From NCBI RefSeq assembly GCF_014905175.1, contig NC_057791.1, positions 12,032,177 through 12,096,176 on the forward strand: a stretch of 64,000 nucleotides of DNA, in the 5' to 3' direction. The DNA comes from Aphidius gifuensis (Eukaryota > Arthropoda > Insecta > Hymenoptera > Braconidae). Under the pieces are notes generated by a model. That model had not been told where the DNA came from, made no database searches, and was given only the letters and a program-made list of their open reading frames with translations. A program made the position numbers and the translations under genes. Below are positions 1-11,899 of the stretch, piece by piece. The first letter of the stretch is position 1; the number at the start of each line of letters is the position of its first letter.

Positions 1-84
1 GCCCAATCTTATATATAATTGTTATATATAATTATTATATATAATTTTATATATAAATTATATATTTTTATTCCGTGTGGGGCA

Positions 85-189
85 TCACATATGGTTGTTA
101 TGATAACTGGTGATAATCCATTAACAGCATGTCATGTTGGTAAAGAATTATATTTTTCTGATAAACCAACAATACTTATATTACCCTAG
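85..189 (+). pseudogene. P5A-type cation-transporting ATPase (ATP13A1-like) fragment
   Basis: An open frame from 85 to the TAG at 187-189 begins SHMVVMITGDNPLTACHV and continues into a KEL..F segment. This matches the P-domain hinge of P5A ATPases (ATP13A1/Spf1), where the TGDNP motif coordinates Mg2+ during the phosphorylation cycle in the ER membrane. Only about 34 residues are present, against roughly 1,100-1,200 in the family. The frame ends in a stop right after the conserved stretch, no clear splice acceptor precedes it, and the upstream sequence is pure AT repeat. I read it as a gene remnant. A single real exon of a gene extending off the left edge is possible but less likely because of the in-frame stop. 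Confidence 0.72.
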
Positions 190-734
190 CGGATCATGGC
201 TCGACACTCCGATGTAGCACTCAGTCGACAGCGATTTGACAGCCATTCGACAGCATATATAAAACGTAATTCATGAGCACTCAAAATGAGTTGGAAAAAT
301 ATAAAATAAATATAAGATTATAATGACAATAACTTAAACTGAATGAAACCTTGACTAGTACATGTATTTAATATTAAATAAGAGATTAAATTATACACGT
401 AGAGAGGTTAGATTGGAATGATTCACATATCTACTGGAGTCAGAAATCTGTCGAGCCTCAGAATGCCAATGAATGCTACATTGAAGAGTCAAATCCCGAT
501 CGAATAGGTGTCGACGCATCCGCTATAACCTTATATACCTATATAAAGCAATATATAATTTGATCCGATCGGGCAGTGATTATAAAGCAGATCAGAGATG
601 AAATATAATGCTTGGCAGCCAATATGTGCCATCCGTGAGCTAAGGCGTGACTGACTCTTGGCTGGTTATTTGCTTGACAAGGCTCGTTGCCAATACTTTT
701 TAGCAAGGTTTTTATTAAAATGACATTATCGGCA

Positions 735-1821
735 CACTGAGAGAAATTTTAACTAAAAATTAAAATCATGGTTGGATAGAAATTACTATAGTACTTTGTA
801 ATTTTTGTTTTAATTCTGGGACTGGCCGCGAGAGTCGGAATTCTACAATAAAATTATGTAAAATGTGTAAAATGTCAAAAAATTGTTGGGTTACTTCAAG
901 CCTCTATACATCGTTATCTATTGCAGATAGACATGGGGTTGAGTGGAGTTAATTATTGAGAATTCAATTCTAAACAATTTATAAAGAATTACTTTTTTTG
1001 ATTAATGTCTTAGATAATGAGTTATGAGTTAATTAAAATAAAGACATACATGTTTTGTGAACAGAATAAAAATTATTATATGATTGAATAAAAAATACTG
1101 CACAATTTAATAAATATTCTTATATATATAATAAAAATTATCATGTAGACATATAGAAGTTAGCATAGACTTAAATATTTTTTACTATATAGCTTTGTAA
1201 AAATTCTGTTTGTGGGACGAAATAACACAAAGATGGCCGACCGATTGAACAAATGATTGAACTGTCATGTAATTTCAAGCATTTCTACAGCCTTATCTGT
1301 TGAAGCTAGGTATGGGGTTAAGCGAGGTTTATTGTTGGTTATTTATTTCTAAACAATTTATCAAGAATAACTTTTTTCTATTTAACAATTAGTTTTCGAG
1401 TTTTGAGCGTGTAAACAGAAAAGAAAAAATGTTGCCGGGAATTGATTGCTATTCTCCGTGAATCTAGCACAAACTGCCCAACTTAACACAAAAAATGTCC
1501 AACTTTTAAATAAAATTTGTAATAAAATTTAGTAAATTCTAAAACCGGTAGTGGGTAAATTCTCAGTCTGCTAGATTTTACTTGTGAGTGTCGTGAATTT
1601 AGTCATTTTTTTAAACAGAAATTACAATAGAATTGTGTAAATTTTATGGCTTAGTATAGTGTATATAGTCAATGGCCAGATTTTTTACATAATTTTATTG
1701 TAAAAATTATGTATCAATATACGAATAATTCTTATAAATGACGGGGGAACGCAGTTTTTACTATTTATTTTGTATTTTTTTCTTTTACGTTTGTAATTCT
1801 TAGTTAATATTTCTCTCAGTG
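735..1821. mobile_element. 1.09-kb CACTG-ended transposon, copy 1 (EnSpm/CACTA-like, non-autonomous)
   Basis: The element starts CACTGAGAGAAATTTTAACT and ends with the near-perfect inverse (AGTTAATATTTCTCTCAGTG). It is flanked by the dinucleotide CA on both sides (733-734 and 1822-1823). A second, highly similar copy lies at 17117-18201. There is no long open frame, so it is non-autonomous. CACTG termini with 2-3 bp target duplications are typical of the EnSpm/CACTA superfamily. That superfamily name is inference, because no transposase is present. Confidence 0.85.
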
Positions 1822-1849
1822 CAGCGGTATTTTATTTAGTATTAGATGG

Positions 1850-2816
1850 ATAAACGACATGTATTTTATTTATTGAATAAATAAATTGTATGTATTTTAT
1901 TTATTTAAGAAATGAAATACATCAAAATTATTCTTTGAAAATGGAAATTTCCAAGAAAATTCTGCAGCTAAAGAAAAGATATAGCTTAGGAATAAGGAAT
2001 TACAGTTGCCAAAAAAATTATATTTTCAAGCTACATTGATTCCATAGCCACACAACCTTTCCTTAGCTACTGCTTTTCTTTGAACATTTTTATTTTTCAA
2101 AAATGAACATTACAAGTATTTTATTTATTTAATAAATGAAAATCCCAAAGAAAAGCAGTAGCTGAAGAAAAGATGTAGCTAAGGAATAACAGATGCCAAA
2201 AAAATTATTTTTTAAGATACATTAATTCCTTAGCCACATCTTTTCCTCAGCTATTGCTTTTCCTTGAACATTTTTTTTTTTATATAAAATAACATGTAAT
2301 TTATTTATTTAATGAATAAAAATCCCAAGGACAAGTAGTAGCTGAAGAAAAGATGTAGCTAAGGAATTACAGATGCCAAAAAAATTATTTTTTAACATAC
2401 ATTAATTCCTTAGCCACATCTTTTTTTTAGCTACTGCTTTTCCTTGAACATTTTTTTTTTTTTACATAAAATAACATGTATTTTATTTATTCAATAAATA
2501 AAAATCCCAAGGACGATGTGGCTAAGGAATTAATGTAGCTTAAAACATAATTTTTTTGGCAAATGTAATTTCTTAGCTACATCTTTTCCTTAGCTCCAGC
2601 TTGTCTTTGGGATTTTTACTTATTTAATAAATAAAATACACGTGATTTTTTTTCTTTAAAATAAAAATGTCTCAGGAAAAGCATCAGCTAAGGAGAAGGT
2701 GTGGCTAAGAAATTAATGTTTCTTAAAACATAATTTTTTTGGCAACTGTAATTCATTAGCTACATCTTTTCCTCAGCTACTGCTTGTCCTTGGGATTTTT
2801 GAAGTGAAACTTCTTT
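1850..2816. repeat. Array of palindromic TAGCTAC/CCAAGGAC units
   Basis: About five imperfect palindromes of 170-190 bp lie head to tail. Each runs from an AATAAATAAA-rich junction through AATCCCAAGGACAAG, AGTAGCTGAAGAAAAG and ATGTAGCTAAGGAATTA to a GCCAAAAAAATTAT centre, then back through the inverse. Related arrays occur at 8690-9200, 26640-26945 and 28095-28350. Each unit could form a long hairpin. No coding frame is present. Confidence 0.8.
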
Positions 2817-3049
2817 AGAATGGGCAGTAAAAAAAAAAAACAAAAGATGGATGCAACGAAAGTAACGGTATGAAGGTAAGTAATTTTAAATTATTTTTTA
2901 TTTTGTTTTATTTATTTATTCCCTTGACAACGATACGAAAAAATTTGTTTCAAAATTTTAGTTCCATGAAAGATTCAAGAGACAAAGGTGAATATTAAGG
3001 TTAAAACTTTTATTATATACAATATATAATTTATTATGTTATTTTTGAT

Positions 3050-4480
3050 CAAATAAAGAGTATTTAAAATTAATCTGTTAAATAAACAAATAATACACAA
3101 GATAATAGTTATTCAAGTGCTTGACATAATACGACAGCAACATCATAATCACAATACCAAACAACAATAAATAATATGTGGATGAAATGTGGTACCACGT
3201 GAACGTAAAGATAGTAAAGATGGTATTTTAGATTGTATAGGATTTTAAGAAACAATTAATGATATTGAAATATTAGCAGAAAAATGTGACAAATGTACTG
3301 GTAATCGTAAATCAGTAAAAATTAAAATACGACGAGGTGCTATACCAATGTCTGATAATTTTGATGAGACTTGTAATGGTGGTTATAATAATATTTTTAA
3401 ACAAATAATGAGTATCTAAAATAAATCTGTTAAATAAACAATTAATACACAAGATAGTGGTCATTTAAGTGCTTGACATAATACGACAGCAACATCATAA
3501 TCACAATACCAAACAACAATAAATAATATGTGGATGAAATGTGGTACCACGTGAACGTAAAGACAGTAAAGATGGTATTTTAGATTGTATAGGATTTCAA
3601 GAAACAATTAATGATATTGATTTTAAAGCCGCAAAGTGTGACAAATGTACTGGTAATCGTAAATCAGTAAAAATTAAAATACGACGAGGTGCTATACCAA
3701 TGTCTGATAATTTTGATGAGACTTGTAATGGTGGTTATAATAATATTTTTAAACAAATAATGAGTATCTAAAATAAATCTGTTAAAAAAAACAATTAATA
3801 CACAAGATAGTGGTCATTTAAGTGCTTGACATAATACGACAGCAACATCATAATCACAATACCAAACAACAATAAATAATATGTGGATGAAATGTGGTAC
3901 CACGTGAACGTAAAGATAGTAAAGATGGTATTTTAGATTGTATAGGATTTCAAGAAACAATTAATGATATTGAAATATTAGCAGAAAAATGTGACAAATG
4001 TACTGGTAATTGTAAATCAGTAAAAATTAAAATACGACGAGGGGCTATACCAATGTCTGATAATTTTGATGAGACTTGTAATGGTGGTTATAATAATATT
4101 TTTAAACAAATAATGAGTATCTAAAATAAATCTGTTAAATAAACAATTAATACACAAGATAGTGGTCATTTAAGTGCTTGACATAATACGACAGCAACAT
4201 CATAATCACAATACCAAACAACAATAAATAATATGTGGATAAAATTTGGTACTACATGAACGTAAAGATAGTAAAGATCGTATTTTAGATTGTATAGGAT
4301 TTCAAGAGACAATTAATGACACTAAAATATTATCAAAAACATCTGATAAATGTACTGGTAATCCCAAATCAGTAAAATTTAAAATACGACTAAATCCTAT
4401 ACAATGTCTGGTAATTTTCATGAGACTTGTACTGGTAGTTTTAATAATATTTTAAATCAAATAATGAGTATTTGAAATAA
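3050..4480 (+). repeat. Four tandem ~352-bp units, each carrying a related 76-codon frame
   Basis: Equivalent GTG codons lie at 3189, 3541, 3894 and 4246, a period of 352-353 bp. Each unit has a frame beginning VVPRERKDSKD, with cysteines in LDC and in a KCDKCTGN motif, and ending FKQIMSI. Units 2 (3541-3771) and 3 (3894-4124) are open throughout. Unit 1 has a CAA-to-TAA stop early in the frame. Unit 4 is more diverged and shifts frame in its last third. The spacer is also repeated and keeps an NTQDSG-like reading. No methionine lies near the start of the open units, so an exon-like or pseudogene nature is likely. I do not recognise the protein. Confidence 0.75.
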
Positions 4481-4796
4481 ATCTGTCCAATAATCAAATA
4501 ATACACAAGATAGTGGTTATTCAAGTGTTTGTGCTTGTTATGATCGTGCTTGCCATGATCGAAATAAATTCAAGATCTTGAATGAATTTGTTAAGGGAAA
4601 CAGATGATTAAATATTGAATCATTCCATGAAACAACAACAACAGGAGTAAATAATAATTTAATAAATGATGTACCGAGTGGAAATCAAAATAACAACAAC
4701 AATATTGATCATATATAAACAGCAGCAATCATAATAGAACAAATACACGGTGGTGGTGGTGGCGGCGATGATGCACTATCATGTGTTTGTCGTTAA
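4480..4796 (+). pseudogene. Degraded coding-like tail after the 352-bp array
   Basis: Immediately after the fourth unit, a protein-like reading continues: NNTQDSGYSSVCACYD, then KFKILNEFVKGN and a TGA. After that comes an N/T-rich stretch (TTTTGVNNN...), a TAA, and a glycine run (GGGGGG) ending LSCVCR and TAA at about 4793-4796. The reading stays in one frame except for two stops. N-rich and homopolymeric stretches are common in proteins of AT-rich insect genomes. It looks like the 3' part of the gene whose earlier part was amplified in the array. The product is unknown. Confidence 0.45.
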
Positions 4797-4982
4797 TTCG
4801 CTCATAAAAAAGATGTTGAAAAAATCGATCAATATTTGACATTCAATTTTTCTAACATCAAATAGTTCGTTTTGTTTTTTTTTTTTTTTATTCAAATATT
4901 GAGGAGATAGCTACTAAATTAAAATCAAATTTATTTCCATTATAATTTGTATTAATTTTATTTATATTTTTCAGGCTGTAAC

Positions 4983-5150
4983 ATGTCAGATTACGAAGCT
5001 GAAATTGACTCAATATTCAATAATATTCGAAGCTTAAGTCATCTAAAGTTGATATATCGGGAAAATATTAAAAGATATCATCCCGACAAAAATCCTGAAG
5101 ATAAAAGAGCAACTGAAAAAACTCAGTATTTCATGAATATATATACATAG
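4983..5150 (+). pseudogene. J-domain-like mini-frame with HPD motif
   Basis: This 55-codon frame, ATG at 4983 and TAG at 5148-5150, follows directly after a good splice acceptor (pyrimidine-rich tract ending TTTTTCAG). Residues 24-38 read IYRENIKRYHPDKNP, the helix II / HPD loop signature of DnaJ (Hsp40) J domains, in which HPD at residues 33-35 stimulates Hsp70 ATPase activity. A charged segment follows, as in J-domain helix III. The protein is about 15-20 residues shorter than a full J domain and stops abruptly, so it may be a lone exon or a decayed copy. The N-terminal part resembles helix I only weakly. Confidence 0.55.
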
Positions 5151-5225
5151 AATAAAAAGTATACATGAAATAGTAATAGAAGTGTTCGGCTGACTAGTTG
5201 TTCAATAAATAAATATTTATATATA

Positions 5226-7775
5226 AAACTAGCTGATTAACCCGGCTTTGCTCGGGATTATTTTGACAATTTTTGAATGTTATCATTTGTTTGAAAAAAA
5301 TTGGAGCTAGCTAGCTTGAAATAATATTCCCAACTTACGGTTGAGAGTTGAATATATTTCCCGTTATTCAATTTTCGATTTTTTGGTTGCAAATGAAAGC
5401 CGGAAAAATCATCTATTCCGATGAATTTTCCAGAATTTTCGTGCTCATTTTTTTTTTTAGATAATTGATATCAAAACCGGAAACTTCAACACCTAGTAAT
5501 AGGTACAGAACACATATTAACGCTTGTAGTTGAAAGAATTTCTATCAATTATTGCTGAGTCAACTATCATATTGTTCTATTTAACAATACGGATTATTAA
5601 AGCAGTTATAGATCCCTTTTCTCCTAGGGATTCAGTGGACATATAATTTTAAATGGTGTTCCTTGTTTCTCTGTAGTAGTATGTGTGTGTCTATCCAGAT
5701 AGATTACAGACATATACTCCTAAGAACCTGCTAGTATAGTGGTTATACTTTGGACAGGGGGACATTGAGAATATTTTCTATAACCATATGTAGAATACCC
5801 CTCTCGGACCCAAACTTTGTTAGACAATGGAATTTACTTTCAACCTTAATTATTTGAATAAAATTAACTTTTTTTGAATGAAATAATACGGTATAATGAT
5901 AATTATTAAATAACCGCACTGCCATTTTATTATCATTAAAGACAGAATTAATGGAAAATCTAAATCAAGGTTATCCATTAAATAAATTAGTACGTACTCA
6001 CTGACTGAATTTTATTATTCTTAACGTTAAAAATATTTTTATTTTAATACACAGTTTATTTTATATTAACATAACACATTTCCTTTGAACCGAATATTTA
6101 CCAAAGTTTTAAGCTTGCCCTGGTAGAAATATTTTTCCAACTTTTCCAACTTTCTACTTTTTTACGAAAATGACCCATGGTTCGAAAAAGTTGGAAAAAA
6201 ATTGAGTAAATTTTGGTTGGAAAAAGTTGGAGTAAATTTCAGGTTAGAGAAATGTTGGAAAAGTTGAAGTAATTTTTGGTTGGAGAAAGGTTGAGAAATT
6301 TGTCCACCATTTCTCCAATCATGGGTCATTTTCGTAAAGAGGTGGAGAAATGGCTGAGAAAAGTTGGAAAAAAGTTGGAAGAAAGTTGGAGAAATATTTC
6401 TACCAGGGTGCATCTTTATTTTGACCTACACTTCTATTAATCTATCGGCTTGATGATCTCTAAGTTAGTTTAAAAATATTATTGTTAATTTTTTTCAATT
6501 TTTGATTATGTTAAAACGCAAATAGATAAATCATTTGGGACTATAGGGCGTTATCTCTCTTTTTTCAACTCTGTGATTGTATCTATAAGTGCATAGCAGT
6601 GCATGTTGACTTGGGTGCGTAACGGGCTATAATTAATAACTCGGTTGTTTATTAAGATAGGAAATTGAATAAACGCCTATAACGATCTGCGAGATAAGCT
6701 CTTTTATTTAAAAAAAAAATCGCGATGATCGGTTGGGTAGTTGCTGAGATTATTTTTAATTTGGCTTTGCTTGAGATTATTTTTACAATTTCAGAGATGT
6801 TATCATTTGTTTAAAAGAATTAAAGACTTGCTAGCTCTAAATAATATTCCTATTCCAAACTTGAGGTTGAAAGTTAAATAAAATTTCCCGTTATTTAATT
6901 TTCGATTTTTTGGTGGCAAATAAAAGTGTATTTTTTTTTAATTTTCCTGCTAGTTTTTTTTTTAGATAATGAATGTCAACAACTTCAACACATAAGAATA
7001 GGGGCAGAATACATATTTACGCTTGTCATTAAAAAAATTTTTACTACTACTATTTTTTAATTATCAGTTTGTTTTTCTTTACAATGCGGATTACATACTA
7101 TTGGATCTAAACTTTGTTTGACGATGGGGTTTACTTTCAACCTTAATTATTTGAATAGAATTTTGTTTTTCAATTTTTTGAATGAATTAATAAAGTATGA
7201 TGATATCTATTAAATAATTTCGCGTTGTCATTTTCATTATCATTCAAAACAGAATAGGAAATCTAAACCAAGGTTATCCGACAAAGAAATTATTATGTAC
7301 TGACGGACTGAATTTCATTATTTTGAACGTTAACATTTTCATTTCATTACACATTTTCTATTGATAACACATTTCATTTAAACCGAATATTCACCAAAAT
7401 TTTTAAGCTTGTTTTGACCTACACTTCTTTTTATCTATCGGTCTGATAATTCCTAAGCTAATATTATTGTTAATTTTTTTTCAATTTTTCGATTATGTTT
7501 AAATGCAAATAGATAAATCATTTGGGACTATAGCGCGTTCTCTCTCTTTTTCCACCTCTGTGATTGTATGAGTGTAAAGCACCCACTACCAAAGCGCCGC
7601 CTGTTGCCTCTGCCGCGTAACCGGCTATTATTTATAATAAATAATAACTCGGTTGTTTATTAAGATATGAAATCAAATAAACGCCTATCACGATCTCCGT
7701 GATAAGCTCTTTGATTTAAAGAAAAAATCACAATGATCGGTTCGGTAGTTGCTGAGAACATTGTTTAAATTATTA
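5226..7775. repeat. Direct duplication of a ~1.0-1.2 kb non-coding block
   Basis: Two copies (about 5226-6750 and 6755-7775) share a long ordered series of segments. These include ...GCTTTGCTCGGGATTATTTT, GATAATTCC-type AT tracts, TTTTCGATTTTTTGGT, CCTTAATTATTTGAATA, GACCTACACTTCT, AAATCATTTGGGACTATAG and GATCGGTT.GGTAGTTGCTGAGA. Copy 1 carries an extra 301-bp insertion (6118-6418) that copy 2 lacks, and a segment related to 25200-25330 and 28620-28740. No gene is visible in either copy. Confidence 0.7.
6118..6418. mobile_element. CCCTGG...CCAGGG MITE with 2-bp duplication and paralogous empty site
   Basis: The termini are CCCTGGTAGAAATATTT and its inverse AAATATTTCTACCAGGG, flanked by TG on both sides (6116-6117, 6419-6420). 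The interior is built of GTTGGAAAAAG-like repeats. The second copy of the surrounding duplication, near 7410, reads straight through ...AAGCTTG TTTTGACC without the insertion, which confirms a discrete insertion. Members of the same terminal family are at 20456-20706 (TSD TT) and 23217-24286 (TSD CA). Confidence 0.85.
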
Positions 7776-7784
7776 ACAGTTTCA

Positions 7785-8420
7785 CACTGTGAAAAATTTC
7801 TGCTGAATTTTAGCAGAAAACTGTTTGGCAATAAGTGGTTTAAAATAAAAAAAAAATTATTTATGTTAAACAGAAAATGATTTGCTTAGAGAAAAAAAAA
7901 TTCTTGTTTAAAATAATAATTTGTTTATAACATTCAGACAGAGTCTTGTTAAATAATCAAATACAATATGACATAATTTTAACAGTGTTTACCTTTAAAA
8001 AAATCTCTCTGTCGTTAAAAGTGAGACGCAACTCTATTATAATAATCGTATTAGTGTTCGTGGCAAGGAGTACTTGTTTACGTTTAGCAGGTTTTTGCTT
8101 AAAAAAATCCCTCTGTCGTTCGTAACGAGAACCTTATGGAATATAATAATCATAATAGTGCTTGTGTCAACGAGTAGTGGGGTTCACGTTTAGCAGTTTT
8201 TTTTTTGCTTGACACAAACCGTTCATTGTTTTTAACAAGACTCTGTCTGAATGTTATAAAGAAATTATTATTTTGAACAAGAATTTTTTTTTCTCTAAAC
8301 AAATCATTTTCTGTTTAACATGAATAATTTTTTTTTTATTTTAAACCACTTATTGCCAAGCAGTTTTCCGCTAAAATTAAGAACAATTTTATTTATTTTC
8401 AACCAAAAATTTTCCCAGTG
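7785..8420. mobile_element. CACTG-ended foldback element, 636 bp
   Basis: The element starts CACTGTGAAAAATTTCTGCT and ends AAATTTTCCCAGTG. Long inverted arms (about 7800-7950 and 8230-8400) include CAGACAGAGTCTTGTT and its inverse. The loop holds two direct copies of an AAAAAATC.CTCTGTCGTT ... GTTTA.CGTTTAGCAG.TTTTT block. There is no coding frame. The termini resemble the larger CACTG elements in this window, but a clean target duplication is not visible. Confidence 0.65.
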
Positions 8421-8689
8421 TATAGATTATAATATTCTGTGTTAAGTTTTTGAATTGGAATTTCATTTACATAGAACCTTAATATTATAACTAATCTATA
8501 AATTTGAAAATTTCTATCATAATTGTTAATGACTGAATGAACATAATAGTTCACTCGGAAGGAGAGCGAAAAAGACAACTAGTCAAAAATATATTAATGC
8601 AACGAGAGATCTTTTAATTACTATTTATTAGAATTACTAAAGAAGTTTCACTTCCCTGTGCGTACAATAACACACATCTTTTTTATTTA

Positions 8690-9200
8690 TTGAATCAATA
8701 AAATACATGTAATTTTTATTTTTGAAAAAAAAAATGTCCAAGGAAAAGCAGTAGCAAATGAAAGGATGTGGCTAAGGAATTAATGTAGCTTAAAACATAA
8801 TTTTTTTGGCAATTGTAATTCCTTAGCTACATCTTTTCCTCACCTACTGCTCGTCCTTGGGATTTTTATTTATTAAATAAATAAAATATGTAAAATGAAA
8901 ATGTCCAAGGAATAGCAGTAGCTAAGGGAAGGATATGGCTAAGGAATTAATACAGCTTAAAACATAATTTTTTGGCAATTGTAATTCCTTAGCTACATCT
9001 TTTCTTTAGCTACTGCTTGTCCTTGGGATTTTTATTTATTAAATAAATAAATTACATGTTATTTTATGTAAAAAAATGAAAAAGTCCAAGGAAAAGCAGT
9101 AGCTAAGGAAAAGATGTAGCTGAGGAATTAATGTGGCCAGCAAAATTATGTTTTAAGCAACATCAATCCCTTAGCCACATTTTTTTCTTTTCGTTTTTTC
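8690..9200. repeat. Second palindromic TAGCTAC/CCAAGGAC array
   Basis: Three further units of the palindromic family at 1850-2816 run in the same order: AAATGTCCAAGGAAAAGCAG, GGATGTGGCTAAGGAATTAA, a GGCAATTGTAATTCCTTAGC centre and the inverse, with AATAAATAAA junctions. The last unit is truncated and runs into T-rich sequence near 9200. The stretch from 9240 to 9985 beyond it shows no recognisable feature. Confidence 0.75.
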
Positions 9201-9987
9201 TTTTTACCTTTTTTGCTTTTCTTTGGTATTTTATGTTACTCCAGTCGATAAGGTGGACAAATCTTCTATCTAGGGATTTTTCTTATTTATATATATTTAT
9301 TTCGCATGAGAAAAATTACTGAAACTTTTATTTGATAATGTCAATGTTAAAATAAAAAATAATAATATTCATCGATAGGAATGTCTAAATAAATTGAAGA
9401 ACAAAAATGAGATTAGAATAACCCGGTCTAAGCCTCAAAATTTCTTCAAGTCCAATGGCATTAAGTTTTTTGATTTCTTTCTCACCCCGACTTTCCCTAG
9501 ACCTTACGTCGACGTCCGATTGGCAAAATGTTAAAATCGACTTTACTGCCGACTTAATAAGTCGAACCATATGTCGACTCGACGGAGTATTTCTACCAAG
9601 ACGGCTAATTCTCGGATTGCCATGATCATAATGAATTTAAGTAGAACAAATTTTCGTTATCTTTAATTGTTGCTGCTGTGGTTAAGTAAGTAAGGATCTA
9701 GAGTTTCAACTAGGAGATATGTACCGTGTTCTGGTAACAATGAAAAAGTATTTTTTTTTATTCAATTAATAAATTTAAAGTATTCGTTTCTATCTATTAT
9801 AATATATAGTTAAATATGATTATATATTAGCCTGTCAAGCCGATTTCAATACGTTAACATATATAACAAATAAACCATTCTTATATATATGATTTTATAT
9901 AATTTCATATAACTATATATTGTTACATATAAACTTTTTTCACCGGGTTCCACGAAGTCGACCGAAATGTATTTTATGTAAATCTAT

Positions 9988-10124
9988 ATATGATGAAACC
10001 GGCCAAAGAGAGGCGCGACAGCTTTCATAGTTTCATGTAAACCATGTACAGTATTAGCTTAATTATATCTCTGTTCATGGTTTACATGAAAGCTGTCGCT
10101 CCTCTCTTTGGCCGGTTTCATCAT
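9988..10124. repeat. Near-perfect hairpin (GATGAAACCGGCCAAAGAGA)
   Basis: ATGATGAAACCGGCCAAAG...GCGACAGCTTTCAT...CATGTAAACCATG is followed about 25 bp later by its inverse, ending CTTTGGCCGGTTTCATCAT. The arms are about 50 bp with few mismatches. It marks the start of a GC-richer block. It could be a MITE, but no target duplication was seen. Confidence 0.7.
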
Positions 10125-10915
10125 ATATTGTAACCGATTTTCTGACCTGCGCGGCGAGAACTATCGGCCAAGGTTAACAACGAGGGATTCTCACCATCCT
10201 CCTCAAAATCACCGGGGGGAGCCATGTTGATTATCTCGGAAGCCAACAGCCGTAGGAGTAACGAGAACAAAATACGAGAACCTAACTCAGTCTTAGAAAT
10301 GGAAGAGGGGCGCGGTCCACCTGATCGGACTATGAAATACGTAACCAAACCTGAGGGAACCATCGTGAACCAAGTATAGTGTTACATACGCCAATGTTAC
10401 ATTGCGACTATACTATAGCAAAACACTGACGTCACAAGTATCACAAGTGTAGGAGCAAATATTCTACATATGAAATGAGTATTTCGTATAGGGAACCATA
10501 CAGCGATCCATCCGTGACCAGGTCTTACACATACGTTGCCATTGCAATAATAATATATCTCAATATTATTATTATTGTTATTATTTACAGCGATCCATTC
10601 GTGAACTCAAACATACACATTTATGTGTGATGATGGTCTAACCATCACATACACATCATGTAGTGAGAATATAATAATAATTATTATTATAATAAGAGAA
10701 CCATATAGCGTGATCATTAGTATTAGTCTGCCATTGGAAATCCGGACAGAGTTTCACCAGGACTTAACGTCTGATACCTAGGGAGCCTTTACGAGAGATC
10801 CAACGATGTCGAAAGAACCAGTAGTGAACCAAGAGAGCCAGTCAAGAGAAGGTAGTGATCAGTACGAGAGCCAGACAAGTTGTGTCGTCTAACGATAGCG
10901 TTCTGTGCTAAGCTA
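10125..10915. other. GC-richer block of unknown nature
   Basis: This stretch is clearly richer in G and C than its surroundings. It has an 80-codon frame on the minus strand (10121-10363) with no recognised domain, and repeated short phrases of the type GAACCAT...GCGATCCATCCGTGA. It lies between perfect hairpins and may be the interior of a larger foldback element. I cannot assign a gene. Confidence 0.3.
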
Positions 10916-10916
10916 A

Positions 10917-11262
10917 TAGGTGCGTTCTTTGACTTGCGGGAGTTTTGTATCCCCACCTCTCGATTTCTACTCTTTTCCTTTCTTTTCTAACTTGCGTGAA
11001 ATTTCGTTATTGCGCTTAATTCCACGCAAATCAGAAGAAGAAAGGGAAAAGTAGAGATGATCGTTAGATGTGGGGATAACCGCAGGCTCCGCAAGTGAAA
11101 GAACGCACTTATTGGTGATGGCAGATTTCACCTCCCGATGTCCCTTCTTTTTTTTACCCCTTCTCTGAGCGCTTGAGCTCCCCTTCTTAACTATTTATGC
11201 TCAAGCGCTCAAAGAAGGGGTAAAAAAAAGAAGGGACATCTAGTGGAGGTGGAAATCCGCTG
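10917..11262. repeat. Two adjacent hairpins
   Basis: The first hairpin (10917-11105) has arms AATAGGTGCGTTCTTTGACTTGCGG... and the inverse ending CCGCAAGTGAAAGAACGCAC. The second (11120-11258) has arms around TTTCACCTCCCGATGTCCCT and AGGGACATCTAGTGGAGGTG, with an inner pair AGCGCTTGAGC/GCTCAAGCGCT. A third small hairpin at 11448-11512 pairs TCAAGTCTACTACG with CGTAGTAGACTTGA. All are non-coding. Confidence 0.7.
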
Positions 11263-11899
11263 GCAGCAACCTTGTTAGTCCTCTCCCCCACTCGCGCGCT
11301 CTCCCACCTATCGTCCCGGACATGCGCAGCACGCTTTCCTAGCCTGCAACACGAATAGGTATCCGATCCAGCCCGTAGCTTTCGGAGAGTTCGTCTTTTC
11401 GACGGATGGAGGGGAAAACTAGCACCGGTCGAGGTTTAACATATCAAGTCTACTACGGGACCTCGAATATGTACGAAACATGTGCCACACTGACACCACT
11501 CGTAGTAGACTTGACCCTCCACAGTGCCTATGCAGTGACCCTTAGAATTATTAACAATTAACTCCTATTAATTGTTAACAATTCAGTTGACATGCAAATA
11601 AATAATTAGAGCTCTTTCTGTTAATTATTTATTTCGAGAACCAGCGAAATAATAAATTTCGTTACAATATATAACTATATATATAAAGATATGTGATTAT
11701 ATATAATTATATATAATTCTATACAGGCATTTATGATCTAAAAAATTTTTTGACCACTCTTATATGTATACGATGATATATAATTATGTGATTATATTTT
11801 TTTTTTTTCGTTTTTCGTTTTCCGTTTTTTTTCAGACCGCCATATTTGAAGTTCCCGTGTAGGAGAACACAACATGGCCAAGCCTTGTAAAACATCCGC

